A stretch of DNA of 58,535 bases from Candidatus Enterococcus testudinis. GTDB taxonomy: Bacteria; Bacillota; Bacilli; Lactobacillales; Enterococcaceae. Made by a program: the position numbers and the translations under genes. The stretch is from NCBI RefSeq assembly GCF_002140915.1, contig NZ_NGKU01000001.1:2616130-2674664 (forward strand), written 5' to 3'. Within the stretch, counting starts at the first letter, position 1; each line of letters begins with the position of its first letter. The notes beneath the pieces are model-generated. The model was not told where the DNA came from, ran no database searches, and worked only from the letters and a program-made list of their open reading frames with translations. Below, in pieces: positions 16,852 to 25,184 of the stretch.

Positions 16852-17946
16852 TTGAATAAACCACTTTATCAAGCTATCTATGAAACATTGCGTGACCAAA
16901 TCGAATCGGGCGTTATTTCTATTGATCAAGTCTTACCCACTGAAAAAGAACTGGCCAATTCATATAACGTGAGCACGATCACTGTAAAAAAATCATTAGA
17001 CCTATTAAAAGAAGATGGGTTTATTGTACGTAAACCTCGAAAGGGCTCGGTTGTCATCAATAACCAAAAAACTGATTACACAGAAACAAAAAAAATCGTT
17101 GGTCTGCTGATCACGAACTTTACAGACTTTTTTGGCGCACAAATATTACGAACTATCATAAAGAGCCAAGAAGAAGAAATCCATTTCATCGTTAAAATCA
17201 GCTATGGAGATCAAGAAACAGAAAATATCTTGATTCAAGAATTATTGGAAATCGGTGTACAAGGATTAGTTCTATTACCCACGTCTTCAGAATATACATC
17301 CCCAAAAATTCTTGAACTGATTTCAAAAAACTTTCCAATTATTGTAATTGACCGTTTGATGGCAAATCTGCCCATATGCAGTGTACAAACAGATAGTTTT
17401 AATGCTGCAAAAGATTTAACCAATTACCTTTTCAACAAAGGACACGAAAAGATTGGACTGATTGCTTCAGATAATAGCGTTTCAACTATTGATGAACGCA
17501 TCAATGGTTTTTTAGCTGCTCATATTGACCAAAACCGTGCTGTTAGTCAAAATCAAATATTGTCTCTCATTGACTCTGTTGTACCAAACTCTTCTCGAAG
17601 CATCGAGGAGGATGTTGGTATTATACGTACTTTTTTGATGAATAATCCACAAGTTACCGCCCTGTTTACAACTGAGTATAATATTGCGCTTCTTGCCAAA
17701 AGCGCAATCGAAGAAATGGAAAAGCAAGTCCCAGAAGATTATTCAATTGTCTGCTTTGACCATCCAGCAGCGAATATATTTGATCTTCATGCATTTGTGT
17801 TTACACATATTGAGCAAGACCAAACTGCGATCGGAAAGCATGCTGTTGAGGTATTAAAAAAGAAAATGATTGACCCAAAACTAATAGAGAAAGTTAACCT
17901 AGACTATAAACTGGTTTCAGGTCACTCTGTGAAAAATTTAGAATAA
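16852..17946 (+). CDS. GntR-type HTH / LacI-type sensor hybrid transcription regulator
   Basis: 364 residues. Residues 1-70 form a winged-helix GntR domain (LPTEKELANSYNVSTITVKKSLDLLKEDGFIVRKP). Residues 80-360 form a periplasmic-binding-protein-like sensor as in LacI/AraR (IVVIDRLMANLPICSVQTDSF, NKGHEKIGLIA). This domain order is that of AraR-type sugar regulators. The start is TTG at 16852, with GAGGG 6 bases upstream; the ATG 4 bases earlier is out of frame and stops at once. It is divergent from the mannoside importer operon and probably controls it in response to a sugar, but the adapter between them means this adjacency needs checking. Confidence 0.85.
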   Translation: MNKPLYQAIYETLRDQIESGVISIDQVLPTEKELANSYNVSTITVKKSLDLLKEDGFIVRKPRKGSVVINNQKTDYTETKKIVGLLITNFTDFFGAQILRTIIKSQEEEIHFIVKISYGDQETENILIQELLEIGVQGLVLLPTSSEYTSPKILELISKNFPIIVIDRLMANLPICSVQTDSFNAAKDLTNYLFNKGHEKIGLIASDNSVSTIDERINGFLAAHIDQNRAVSQNQILSLIDSVVPNSSRSIEEDVGIIRTFLMNNPQVTALFTTEYNIALLAKSAIEEMEKQVPEDYSIVCFDHPAANIFDLHAFVFTHIEQDQTAIGKHAVEVLKKKMIDPKLIEKVNLDYKLVSGHSVKNLE

Positions 17947-17980
17947 AAAAGCATGCCTTCACCTCAGTGATTGCATGCTT
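17945..17980 (-). terminator. Terminator between converging regulator and esterase genes
   Basis: An AAGCATGC/GCATGCTT stem with a 16-base loop is followed on the minus strand by TTTTATT. It serves the esterase gene and may also slow read-through from the plus strand. Confidence 0.75.
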
Positions 17981-18012
17981 CATGTGCTTATTCTCAAATT
18001 TTAACTATATAT

Positions 18013-18822
18013 TCAAATATTCCACTCCACCCAGTCCGCAAACAATTCTGGCCAGCGTACCACCGATGGTTCAATATTATGAACGCCACCATTCGCTGTT
18101 TCCTTGGTGCCCAGACTCAACCCATGACCGCCTCTAGGAAAAATATGCATCTCATATGGTACGTTGTACTGCCGCAACTGTTCCGCAAATAGCAAACTAT
18201 TTTCAGCCTTGACCAAACTATCTTCCAAAGTATGCCAAAGAAAAGTTGGCGGTGTTAGCTCCGTCACTAAATGTTCCAGGGAAAGACTGGTATGTTTCAC
18301 CGAATATTCCTCTGCTAAAAGAGCCCGGAATGAGCCTTCATGGGCAAATTCACCACTTGATAAAACTGGGTAACTGAGCAGCAAACCATTGGGCTGCCAG
18401 TCTTCTTTTTTCCCATCAAGCAATTCTTCTAAAAATGGTGCCTGCCATGATACGCCAAGATTGGCTGCTAAGTGACCACCCGCTGAAAATCCCGCAACGA
18501 TGATCTTATTGGGATCCACATGCCACTCCTCTTGCTTGCTGCGCACCAATTGGACAGCTGCCGCTAATTCTGTCAGCGCCAAGGGATAGACCGCTGGTTT
18601 GATACTATAGCGAAGGACAAAAGCCTGAAAGCCGTAGCTCATCATTTTGATCGCAATTGGTTCCGCCTCACGGTCAGACAACATTTCATACCCGCCTCCG
18701 GGACAGATAATCACCGCCGGTCGTAAACGATCCATGTCTATTTCAGGTGCATTTTCAATAATATACGTAGTTAAAACAGCTTGACTATCTGGTCTTAGTC
18801 CATCAATTTTTTTGTGTAACAC
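18013..18822 (-). CDS. Alpha/beta-hydrolase esterase (acetylxylan esterase-like)
   Basis: 269 residues, BD-FAE/lipase-like alpha/beta hydrolase. The oxyanion segment is ICPGGGYEMLSDREAEP, the nucleophile Ser lies in GFSAGGHLA, and the acid and base candidates are HTLEDSLV and PRGGHGLSLG. No signal peptide, so cytoplasmic. The start is GTG at 18822, with ATGAGG about 9 bases upstream. A TTAGT-type operator (18891-18910), like those of the xyl genes, lies upstream. With that site and the xylanolytic neighbours, removal of acetyl groups from imported xylo-oligosaccharides is the likely role. A general carboxylesterase is the alternative. Confidence 0.8.
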   Translation of the reverse strand: MLHKKIDGLRPDSQAVLTTYIIENAPEIDMDRLRPAVIICPGGGYEMLSDREAEPIAIKMMSYGFQAFVLRYSIKPAVYPLALTELAAAVQLVRSKQEEWHVDPNKIIVAGFSAGGHLAANLGVSWQAPFLEELLDGKKEDWQPNGLLLSYPVLSSGEFAHEGSFRALLAEEYSVKHTSLSLEHLVTELTPPTFLWHTLEDSLVKAENSLLFAEQLRQYNVPYEMHIFPRGGHGLSLGTKETANGGVHNIEPSVVRWPELFADWVEWNI

Positions 18823-18890
18823 GAGGCTGCCTCATTTCATTGTAATTTTAAAAACAGATTATTCTTAAATACTCACCACATTCATTTACA

Positions 18891-18910
18891 CTGTAATACT
18901 AACACTAAAT
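18891..18910 (-). promoter_or_regulatory. Putative XylR operator upstream of the esterase gene
   Basis: Minus-strand ATTTAGTGTTAGTATTACAG closely resembles the sequence next to the xylR promoter (TTAGTGTTAGTTTACCGTG). This suggests the esterase belongs to the XylR regulon. Inferred by similarity only. Confidence 0.5.
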
Positions 18911-18916
18911 CGTTAT

Positions 18917-18947
18917 CAAAAAAACTACCGCTTATACAAGCGGTAGT
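18917..18947 (-). terminator. Intrinsic terminator after xylA
   Basis: Minus-strand ACTACCGCTT-GTAT-AAGCGGTAGT, a perfect 10-bp stem, is followed by seven T residues, just past the xylA stop. Confidence 0.95.
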
Positions 18948-18954
18948 CAATAGT

Positions 18955-20262
18955 TTAAAACAGATAATCATTCAATCGAGATTTCACATATTCGATATGA
19001 CTGGATTCCAATTCGATTTGATCATGACCTAACGCGTATTCGGTCAACGATTCCAAATCTTCTTTATCTGCCAAAATTGTTGAACCAATTCCTTCGTGGA
19101 AAGATGCATATCGTTTTTCTTTCAGATCATCTAAGAAACGGTCTTCTTTTAGTCTCGCGGCCGCTTTTAATGCCCGCGCATACGTATCCATACCAGCGAT
19201 ATGAGCGAGTAATAAATCTTCCATTTCAAATGAAGAACGTCGAACTTTTGAGTCAAAATTGATACCACCAGGTGCGATGCCTCCGTTTTCTAATACTTCA
19301 TATAGTGCCAATGTTGAATCAAAGACATTCGTTGGAAACTCATCTGTATCCCATCCTAACAACATATCCCCTTGATTGGCATCTAGAGAGCCAAGTGCAT
19401 CATAACTGCGAGCCACTGCAATTTCGTGTTCGAATGTATGTCCTGCTAATGTTGCATGGTTGGCTTCCAAATTCAATTTGAAATCACCTTCTAAACCATA
19501 ATGTTGAATGAAAGCCATTGTAGTAGCCGCATCAAAATCATATTGATGTTTTGAAGGCTCTTTTGGTTTAGGTTCAAGTAAAAATTGTGGTTTATGTCCG
19601 ATTTTTTCGCCATAGGCAATCGCCATTTTGAATAAGCGGGCAATATTGACTTGTTCAAACTTCATGTCGGTATTCAATAAGGTTTCATAACCTTCGCGTC
19701 CACCCCAGAAAACATAGTTTTCGCCGCCTAATTTTTTCGAGATATCCAAGCCTTTTTTGACTTGTGCTGCTGCATAAGCATAGACTTCTGCATGATTGGT
19801 TGAAGCAGCGCCATTATTGAAACGCGGATGAGAGAACATATTCGCAGTATTCCATAACAATTTAATGCCCGTTTGATCCATTTTTTCTTTGATCAAATCT
19901 GTGATCTCGTCTAAGTTTTGAAAAAACGCTTCCAAAGTATCTCCTGCAGGTGCCACGTCTACATCATGGAAACAGAAAAATTCTGCGCCTAATTTTTCAC
20001 AAATCTCGAAGAAGGCTTCTACTCGATTTTTCGCTGTTTCCATTTCGGTATCACCGATCCACGTCCTTTTGTTGACCGGTGCACCAAATGGATCGGAACC
20101 ATCTTGCGTCATTGTATGCCAATAAGCAATCGCGAAACGAAGATGATCTTTCATTTTTTTGCCTAAGACGACTTCTTCGGCATCATAGTGGCGAAACGCA
20201 AACATGTTCTCGGTAGTTGGTCCTTCATATTGGATTTTTTGGATTTCTGGGAAATAAGTCAT
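18955..20262 (-). CDS. xylA: Xylose isomerase
   Basis: 435 residues, full family length. It interconverts D-xylose and D-xylulose with divalent metals. Recognised from YFPEIQKIQYEGP, RFAIAYWHT, the catalytic His in FFCFHDVDVAP, ENYVFWGGREGYE, LLEPKPKEP (metal Glu), NLEANHATLAGHTFEHE (metal and catalytic residues) and LGSLDANQGD. GGAGG precedes the ATG at 20262. It lies 87 bases downstream of xylB, a gap with its own TTAGT-type operator, so it may have its own promoter as well as read-through from xylB. Confidence 0.98.
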   Translation of the reverse strand: MTYFPEIQKIQYEGPTTENMFAFRHYDAEEVVLGKKMKDHLRFAIAYWHTMTQDGSDPFGAPVNKRTWIGDTEMETAKNRVEAFFEICEKLGAEFFCFHDVDVAPAGDTLEAFFQNLDEITDLIKEKMDQTGIKLLWNTANMFSHPRFNNGAASTNHAEVYAYAAAQVKKGLDISKKLGGENYVFWGGREGYETLLNTDMKFEQVNIARLFKMAIAYGEKIGHKPQFLLEPKPKEPSKHQYDFDAATTMAFIQHYGLEGDFKLNLEANHATLAGHTFEHEIAVARSYDALGSLDANQGDMLLGWDTDEFPTNVFDSTLALYEVLENGGIAPGGINFDSKVRRSSFEMEDLLLAHIAGMDTYARALKAAARLKEDRFLDDLKEKRYASFHEGIGSTILADKEDLESLTEYALGHDQIELESSHIEYVKSRLNDYLF

Positions 20263-20285
20263 TGTATTGCCTCCATTTTTGTTTT

Positions 20286-20307
20286 TTAGTGTAACAAACT
20301 AACTTAC
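20286..20307 (-). promoter_or_regulatory. Putative XylR operator upstream of xylA
   Basis: The minus strand carries AGTTAGTTTGTT, matching one half of the Bacillus XylR operator, followed by a weaker second half (ACACTAAA). It includes a possible extended -10 (TGTTACACT). Confidence 0.6.
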
Positions 20308-20349
20308 GTGACTCGTTTTTATGCTCTCGAGACTTGTACTACAGATATT

Positions 20350-21852
20350 CTATTCACTCTCAATTTTTGCAAGCGCGTGACATATCGGTGCAGTTTGCGA
20401 ATAAACCGTGCGATAGATGTCATAAATTTGTTGATATTTTTGGACATTTTCAGGAATTGGCTTTATGGCTTTCCCATATTTAACGAAAGATTTTACACAA
20501 GATGATGCATCTGGATATATGCCGCTACCAATAGCGACTAACATGGCTGCCCCCATTCCCGGTCCTTGCTCCGTCGTTAGTGTGAGCATTTCTGCATTAA
20601 AAATATCCGCTTGCATTTGTAACCAGTCATCATTTTTGGCGCCGCCTCCTACTGAAATAATGTGGGAGAAATTACGATGGGCCCGCTCTTCCATAATCAT
20701 TTGAGAATCTTTCAAAGAGAAGGTGATCCCCTCTAAAACGGCTCGACTAAAGTGTTTGGCACGATGTCTAGTATCGATGCCAATAAAGCTTCCTCTAATT
20801 TGGCTATCAATATACGGGGTACGTTCTCCCACAATATATGGCGTAAATAGCAGGCCTTCTGATCCAGGTTTCACTTCGCTGATTTCTGCCAACAACTCAT
20901 GAAATTCTTGATGTGGTTCAAATGTGTCACGATACCAACTCAATGAATTTCCTGCTGCTAAGGTGACACCCATTGAGTAAAGCTTGTCTGTAACTGCATG
21001 ACGAAATAGGTGCAAATCGCCCTGATAATCAACATTCTGCGCTTCCTCAAAGGATAAGAAGACACCACTGGTCCCGATGGATACCATACCGATACCTTCT
21101 GCAATAATACCTGATCCTAATGCCGCACAGGCATTATCTGCTCCGCCCGCATAAATCGTTATCTCTTGTTCAAACCCAAAAGCTTCTTGCAACTCAGTCC
21201 GCATCTTACCTACATGTGCTGTCGAATCAAAAAGCGGTGGCAACACATCTGGGTCTATCGCAAACTTTTCCATAATCGCTTCAGACCAGCATTTATTTTC
21301 AATATCTAGTAGCAATGTACCCGCCGCATCCGAGTAATCCATTGAATAGTTGCCAGTCAGCCAGAAAGCGAGATAGTCTTTTGGCAACATTAAATGACGG
21401 ACTTTCTGCCAGTTCTCGGGTTCATGCTCTTGGACCCACAAAACTTTGGGTAAAGTGAATCCTTCTAAAGCGATATTTTTGGTGATTGATTTTACCTGAT
21501 CGCCAAAAGAGGTCATGATCTGTTGGCATTGTTTCGTTGTGCGAACATCATTCCACAAAATTGCTGGTCGAACCACATGGTTCAATTCATCCAGTAAAAC
21601 CAAACTATGCATCTGACCAGAGAAGCTGATACCAATCAACTCTTGTTTTAATTGGGGAAGCTGTTGAATCAATTTTCGAATCACTATATCAGCGGCCTCT
21701 TGCCAATGTTCAGGTTCTTGTTCGCTGAACCCTGGTTTAGGTGAGGACAGTGGATAATCTGAGCTTGCTGTTGCCTGTAGTCCTCCAGTTTGATCAAAAA
21801 CTAAACCTTTTAATGCGCTTGTTCCTAGGTCCAACCCTAAAAAATAAGCCAT
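20350..21852 (-). CDS. xylB: Xylulokinase
   Basis: 500 residues, FGGY-family sugar kinase phosphorylating D-xylulose to xylulose 5-phosphate. N-terminal YFLGLDLGTSALKGLVFD carries the ATP phosphate-1 motif; ISFSGQMHSLVLLD, RPAILWNDVRT, YAGGADNACAALGSG (catalytic Asp) and SVGGGAKNDDWLQMQADIF complete the family pattern. Its promoter combines a consensus -35 overlapping a cre site and a XylR operator just after the -10. It is divergent from xylR and followed by xylA. Confidence 0.97.
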   Translation of the reverse strand: MAYFLGLDLGTSALKGLVFDQTGGLQATASSDYPLSSPKPGFSEQEPEHWQEAADIVIRKLIQQLPQLKQELIGISFSGQMHSLVLLDELNHVVRPAILWNDVRTTKQCQQIMTSFGDQVKSITKNIALEGFTLPKVLWVQEHEPENWQKVRHLMLPKDYLAFWLTGNYSMDYSDAAGTLLLDIENKCWSEAIMEKFAIDPDVLPPLFDSTAHVGKMRTELQEAFGFEQEITIYAGGADNACAALGSGIIAEGIGMVSIGTSGVFLSFEEAQNVDYQGDLHLFRHAVTDKLYSMGVTLAAGNSLSWYRDTFEPHQEFHELLAEISEVKPGSEGLLFTPYIVGERTPYIDSQIRGSFIGIDTRHRAKHFSRAVLEGITFSLKDSQMIMEERAHRNFSHIISVGGGAKNDDWLQMQADIFNAEMLTLTTEQGPGMGAAMLVAIGSGIYPDASSCVKSFVKYGKAIKPIPENVQKYQQIYDIYRTVYSQTAPICHALAKIESE

Positions 21853-21902
21853 ATCTTCTCTCCCTTCTCAATTTTAAATACCGAGCTTCATTTTATCGAT
21901 AG

Positions 21903-21930
21903 GTTAATTAGCTTTCAAAACTAACTAATT
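21903..21930 (-). promoter_or_regulatory. XylR operator of xylB
   Basis: The minus strand has TTAGTTAGTTTTGAAAGC followed by TAATTAA, an imperfect palindrome of TTAG-type half-sites immediately downstream of the -10, the expected place for a roadblock repressor site. Confidence 0.7.
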
Positions 21931-21932
21931 GG

Positions 21933-21961
21933 ATAGTAAAGGATAAATATTATTATGTCAA
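21933..21961 (-). promoter_or_regulatory. xylB promoter
   Basis: Minus-strand TTGACA (21961-21956), 17-base spacer, TACTAT (21938-21933): near consensus for the housekeeping sigma factor. Confidence 0.85.
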
Positions 21962-21970
21962 GCGCTTTCA
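21956..21970 (-). promoter_or_regulatory. cre site (CcpA) over the xylB -35
   Basis: Minus-strand TGAAAGCGCTTGACA fits the catabolite-responsive element (TGNAANCGNTNNCA) and includes the -35 hexamer. CcpA binding here would block RNA polymerase, giving glucose repression on top of XylR control. Confidence 0.75.
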
Positions 21971-22019
21971 AAAAAATATATGCGTCATTTTTATTCTATT
22001 ATTTTATTTGTTCTTGAAC

Positions 22020-22057
22020 TTGCATAATATTAATTTGCACGGTAAACTAACACTAAT
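22020..22057 (+). promoter_or_regulatory. xylR promoter with putative XylR half-sites
   Basis: TTGCAT (22020-22025), a 17-base spacer and TAAACT (22043-22048), followed by CTAACACTAAT, the same element as upstream of the esterase gene. Suggests autoregulation. Confidence 0.55.
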
Positions 22058-22080
22058 CACACGTACGAGAAGGAGAATAC

Positions 22081-23259
22081 ATGATTATTAACAAAATGGG
22101 CATTCGTGAGCAAAATGAAGCAGCAGTATTGAAGACAATCATTGATAATGAGCTGGTTTCACGGGCTGAAGTCTCAAACTTGACCAATCTAAATAAAGCT
22201 TCTGTTTCTCAAATCACTAAAAAATTAATTGAAACAGATTTCGTTAGAGAAGTCGGTATTGGCGATTCGACTTCGATTGGTGGACGAAAACCAATTCAAT
22301 TGCAATTTAATCATCTCAGCAGCTTAGCTGTGACTTTTGACATCGGTTATAACTATGTTCGTGGGATGCTTTCTTATATCAATGGAGAAATGATTGCTTC
22401 AGCCAATCACTCCAATGAATTGATTACAAAAGAAAATGTGCTGGCGACGATCGATGCAATGATGAAAAAATTCTGGTCACAAATGCCTAAAACGCCTCAC
22501 GGTTTAGTCGGAATCTGTCTTGCAATCCATGGCATCGTACACAATAGAACCATTGCCTTTACACCTTACTATGACTTGGAAAACTTTGACCTGATTACCC
22601 CTCTCAGCCAAAAATATAATACTGATGTTTATATTGAGAACGAAGCCAATTTAACTGCTTTAGGCGAATATTGTTTTTCTTCTGATTCAGTAAATTTATT
22701 GAGCGTCAGTGTCCATAGCGGCATAGGTGTCGGGATTGTCGTTAACGGTCAATTGCAAACCGGTACCCACGGCATGGCTGGAGAAGTTGGCCATTCTACG
22801 CTATTTCCTCACGGCAACTTATGTCCTTGTGGCAATCGAGGTTGTTTAGAGCAATATGCCTCAAATAAAGTACTATTTGATACATATGGTCAATATACAA
22901 AAACTAACGTTGTCAATTCTGACATTTTTGCAGAAGCCTATCATGCCGGAGAAAAAGCAGCAATCGAATTGGCGCGACAGAATGTTGAATTTCTTAGTAT
23001 TGGCTTGAATAACGTTATTACTTTTTCTGATCCGGAAGAAGTTTATATCAACAGTTCCGTTTATCGTAAAATTCCAAGTCTACTTATCGCTCTACAACAA
23101 AAACTGACAAGCCAATTCACTAAAAACGCCAAAATCAAAAACAGTCCACTAGGTGACCAAGCCCCGTTGTTTGGCGGGACTGTACTAGTTGCCAAACACT
23201 TCTTAAATATTAATGATCTACGCTTTACATCGATTGATTTATCCAAAGCGATCCATTAA
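22081..23259 (+). CDS. xylR: XylR, ROK-family xylose repressor
   Basis: 392 residues. An N-terminal winged helix (about 1-70: VSRAEVSNLTNLNKASVSQITKKLI) is joined to a ROK domain with VNGQLQTGTHGMAGEVGH and the ROK cysteine cluster CPCGNRGCLEQYAS, which binds zinc. Xylose binding releases DNA in this family. AAGGAG lies before the ATG. It is divergent from xylB, with TTAGT-type operators between them and upstream of xylA, the esterase and the GH43 gene, so it probably controls the whole locus. Confidence 0.92.
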   Translation: MIINKMGIREQNEAAVLKTIIDNELVSRAEVSNLTNLNKASVSQITKKLIETDFVREVGIGDSTSIGGRKPIQLQFNHLSSLAVTFDIGYNYVRGMLSYINGEMIASANHSNELITKENVLATIDAMMKKFWSQMPKTPHGLVGICLAIHGIVHNRTIAFTPYYDLENFDLITPLSQKYNTDVYIENEANLTALGEYCFSSDSVNLLSVSVHSGIGVGIVVNGQLQTGTHGMAGEVGHSTLFPHGNLCPCGNRGCLEQYASNKVLFDTYGQYTKTNVVNSDIFAEAYHAGEKAAIELARQNVEFLSIGLNNVITFSDPEEVYINSSVYRKIPSLLIALQQKLTSQFTKNAKIKNSPLGDQAPLFGGTVLVAKHFLNINDLRFTSIDLSKAIH

Positions 23260-23266
23260 ATGAATT

Positions 23267-23296
23267 CTGGACTGATTCTTCAGTCCAGATTTTTTT
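23267..23296 (+). terminator. Intrinsic terminator after xylR
   Basis: CTGGACTGA-TTCT-TCAGTCCAG stem followed by ATTTTTTT, right after the stop. Confidence 0.93.
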
Positions 23297-23311
23297 GATA
23301 AAAATTTCTCG

Positions 23312-24145
23312 CTAGCCTTTGATTCCTCCAGCCGTCACACCGCCCACAATGTATCTCGATAGAAATAGATAAATCAGCAATAACGGAATAATACTTAATG
23401 AGATTCCTAGATACATACTGCCAAATTCAGTTCGATAAACATCAGTTTTTAGCAATTGGACCAACATGGGCAAAGTATACTTTTCTGTATCGTTGATTAG
23501 GATCAACGGCATCAAGAAATTATTCCACGAAGTCACAAAAGAAAAGATTGCCATGGTGGCTAATCCTGGTTTCATTAGTGGCAACATGATTCGATGAAAA
23601 ATTTTGATTTCGCTAGCTCCGTCTAAACGAGCGGAATCTGCCAAATCAGGATGATAGATTGTTTCTAAGTATTGCTTTAAGAAAAAAACGCTAGCTGGTG
23701 AAGCGATTGCCGGTAAAATTAATGGCAGAAAATTATTCAAGAGATCTAAACGATTCATAAATTGATAAAAACCGATCATACTGATTTGCTGAGGAATCAT
23801 GATCAGTCCAAGAATGACAGCAAAAAGGACTTTCTTCCCACGAAATTCATAAGCGATCACGCCATAAGCCGTTAATGCCGAAAAATACACATTGAGAACG
23901 GTGGCTCCAGCAGCAATCAAGAAGCTATTTTTAAATCCATTGAAAACATTGAATCCTCTGCCCATTAAGACGGACCAGTTGTATTGTAGATTACCGCCCG
24001 GCCATAGGGATAGCCCTTGCTGGATCTGTTCCGCTGAACGTGTCGAGTTGACCAAGACGACCCAAAAAGGAAAAATACTTAGAATGGTCAGCAACACTAA
24101 AAAGACATAGATCAACAATCGTTTTACTCGATAGCTATTTTCCAT
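23312..24145 (-). CDS. CUT1 ABC sugar permease, MalG-type (xyloside importer)
   Basis: 277 residues with six membrane segments. The EAA loop reads DLADSARLDGASEIKIFHRIMLPLMKP, and the C-terminal RYIVGGVTAGGIKG is the classic ending of MalG-type permeases. It begins at the base next to the preceding permease stop, so the pair is translationally coupled. The context (GH43 xylosidase, binding protein, xyl genes) suggests xylo-oligosaccharide uptake. Confidence 0.92.
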   Translation of the reverse strand: MENSYRVKRLLIYVFLVLLTILSIFPFWVVLVNSTRSAEQIQQGLSLWPGGNLQYNWSVLMGRGFNVFNGFKNSFLIAAGATVLNVYFSALTAYGVIAYEFRGKKVLFAVILGLIMIPQQISMIGFYQFMNRLDLLNNFLPLILPAIASPASVFFLKQYLETIYHPDLADSARLDGASEIKIFHRIMLPLMKPGLATMAIFSFVTSWNNFLMPLILINDTEKYTLPMLVQLLKTDVYRTEFGSMYLGISLSIIPLLLIYLFLSRYIVGGVTAGGIKG

Positions 24146-25057
24146 TTATTTTCGCCCCACTTTGCTGTTTTCTTTGAAGAATTGAAACAATAACGTACTT
24201 AATACGATTGAAAGCACCAATAACAGCACCGACGCTGTTGCGGCAACGTTGAAATTTCTACTGCCGGTAAATGCTTGATTGTAGATAAACATCGTGATCG
24301 TTAAGACACTATTGTTAGGATTGCCATTTGTCAGTAAGAAAGGAATGTCGAACATTTGCAAGCCGCCAATCAAGGAAGTCACCAATGTATAAAGTAGTAT
24401 TGGTTTCAACAAAGGCAGCGTGATCTTGCGAAAAATCTGTCCATCATTGGCTCCATCGACCATAGCTGATTCAAAAAGAGCATCATCAATGCTTAAAATG
24501 CCCGAAACCAGAACAATCGTTGTTTGACCATACCACATCCAAAATTGGATAAAGGAAACGATCAGCCGAGTCCCCGTTTCACTGCGAAAAAAATCAAATG
24601 GCTGATCCAAAACACCGAAATGTTGCAAGGCAAGGTTGATCGGCCCCAATGGAAAACTGAATAAAACGAAAAATAGGATTGCTACTGAAGCTGCAGTAAT
24701 AATATTTGGTAAATAAAAAACGACTTTAAAGAAACCTTTCCCTCGCAAGCGCAGCTTGATGTTAGTAAACCATGCGGCCAGTAAGAGAGCCAAGCCAATT
24801 TGAGGAACGAAGTTTACACCCCACAAAATAAAGGTATTGCTGATCGATTTTAAAAATAATGGATTGCGAAAAATCGCAAAATAATTATCCAGTCCCACGA
24901 GATTAGCAGCAGGGTTCCACCCTTTTAGATCCGTAAAACTCAGATAAATCGTATAAAGAATTGGATAAAGTTGAAAAACCAAGAATGCTAGAAAAAATGG
25001 TGCGATAAATAATAGCCCATAGCGATGATACTGTTCAAATTTCCTCTTATTCTGCAT
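24146..25057 (-). CDS. CUT1 ABC sugar permease, MalF-type (xyloside importer)
   Basis: 303 residues with six membrane segments and the EAA loop (LFESAMVDGANDGQIFRKITLPLLKP). It follows the binding-protein gene after a 127-base gap holding a partial terminator, a common way to make less permease than binding protein. No ATPase is encoded in the operon, so a shared one is expected. Confidence 0.92.
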   Translation of the reverse strand: MQNKRKFEQYHRYGLLFIAPFFLAFLVFQLYPILYTIYLSFTDLKGWNPAANLVGLDNYFAIFRNPLFLKSISNTFILWGVNFVPQIGLALLLAAWFTNIKLRLRGKGFFKVVFYLPNIITAASVAILFFVLFSFPLGPINLALQHFGVLDQPFDFFRSETGTRLIVSFIQFWMWYGQTTIVLVSGILSIDDALFESAMVDGANDGQIFRKITLPLLKPILLYTLVTSLIGGLQMFDIPFLLTNGNPNNSVLTITMFIYNQAFTGSRNFNVAATASVLLLVLSIVLSTLLFQFFKENSKVGRK

Positions 25058-25138
25058 CGTAATCCCCCTGCATGATTTTTTCTACTACTTTTCCTGCTAG
25101 TTAAGACAGGTGCTTTAGTTAACCTACTATTACTGAGA

Positions 25139-25175
25139 AAAGGTTAAAACCGACTCCTTTATTCGGTGCCGGTTT
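25139..25175 (-). terminator. Weak internal terminator between binding protein and permeases
   Basis: Minus-strand AAACCG pairs with CGGTTT across a 17-base loop, followed by a poor T-run (TAACCTTTTC). Upstream in the same gap are two TAGTTAA elements (25098-25127) that resemble XylR half-sites. Likely an attenuator adjusting stoichiometry. Confidence 0.5.
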
Positions 25176-25184
25176 CAGGAACAC

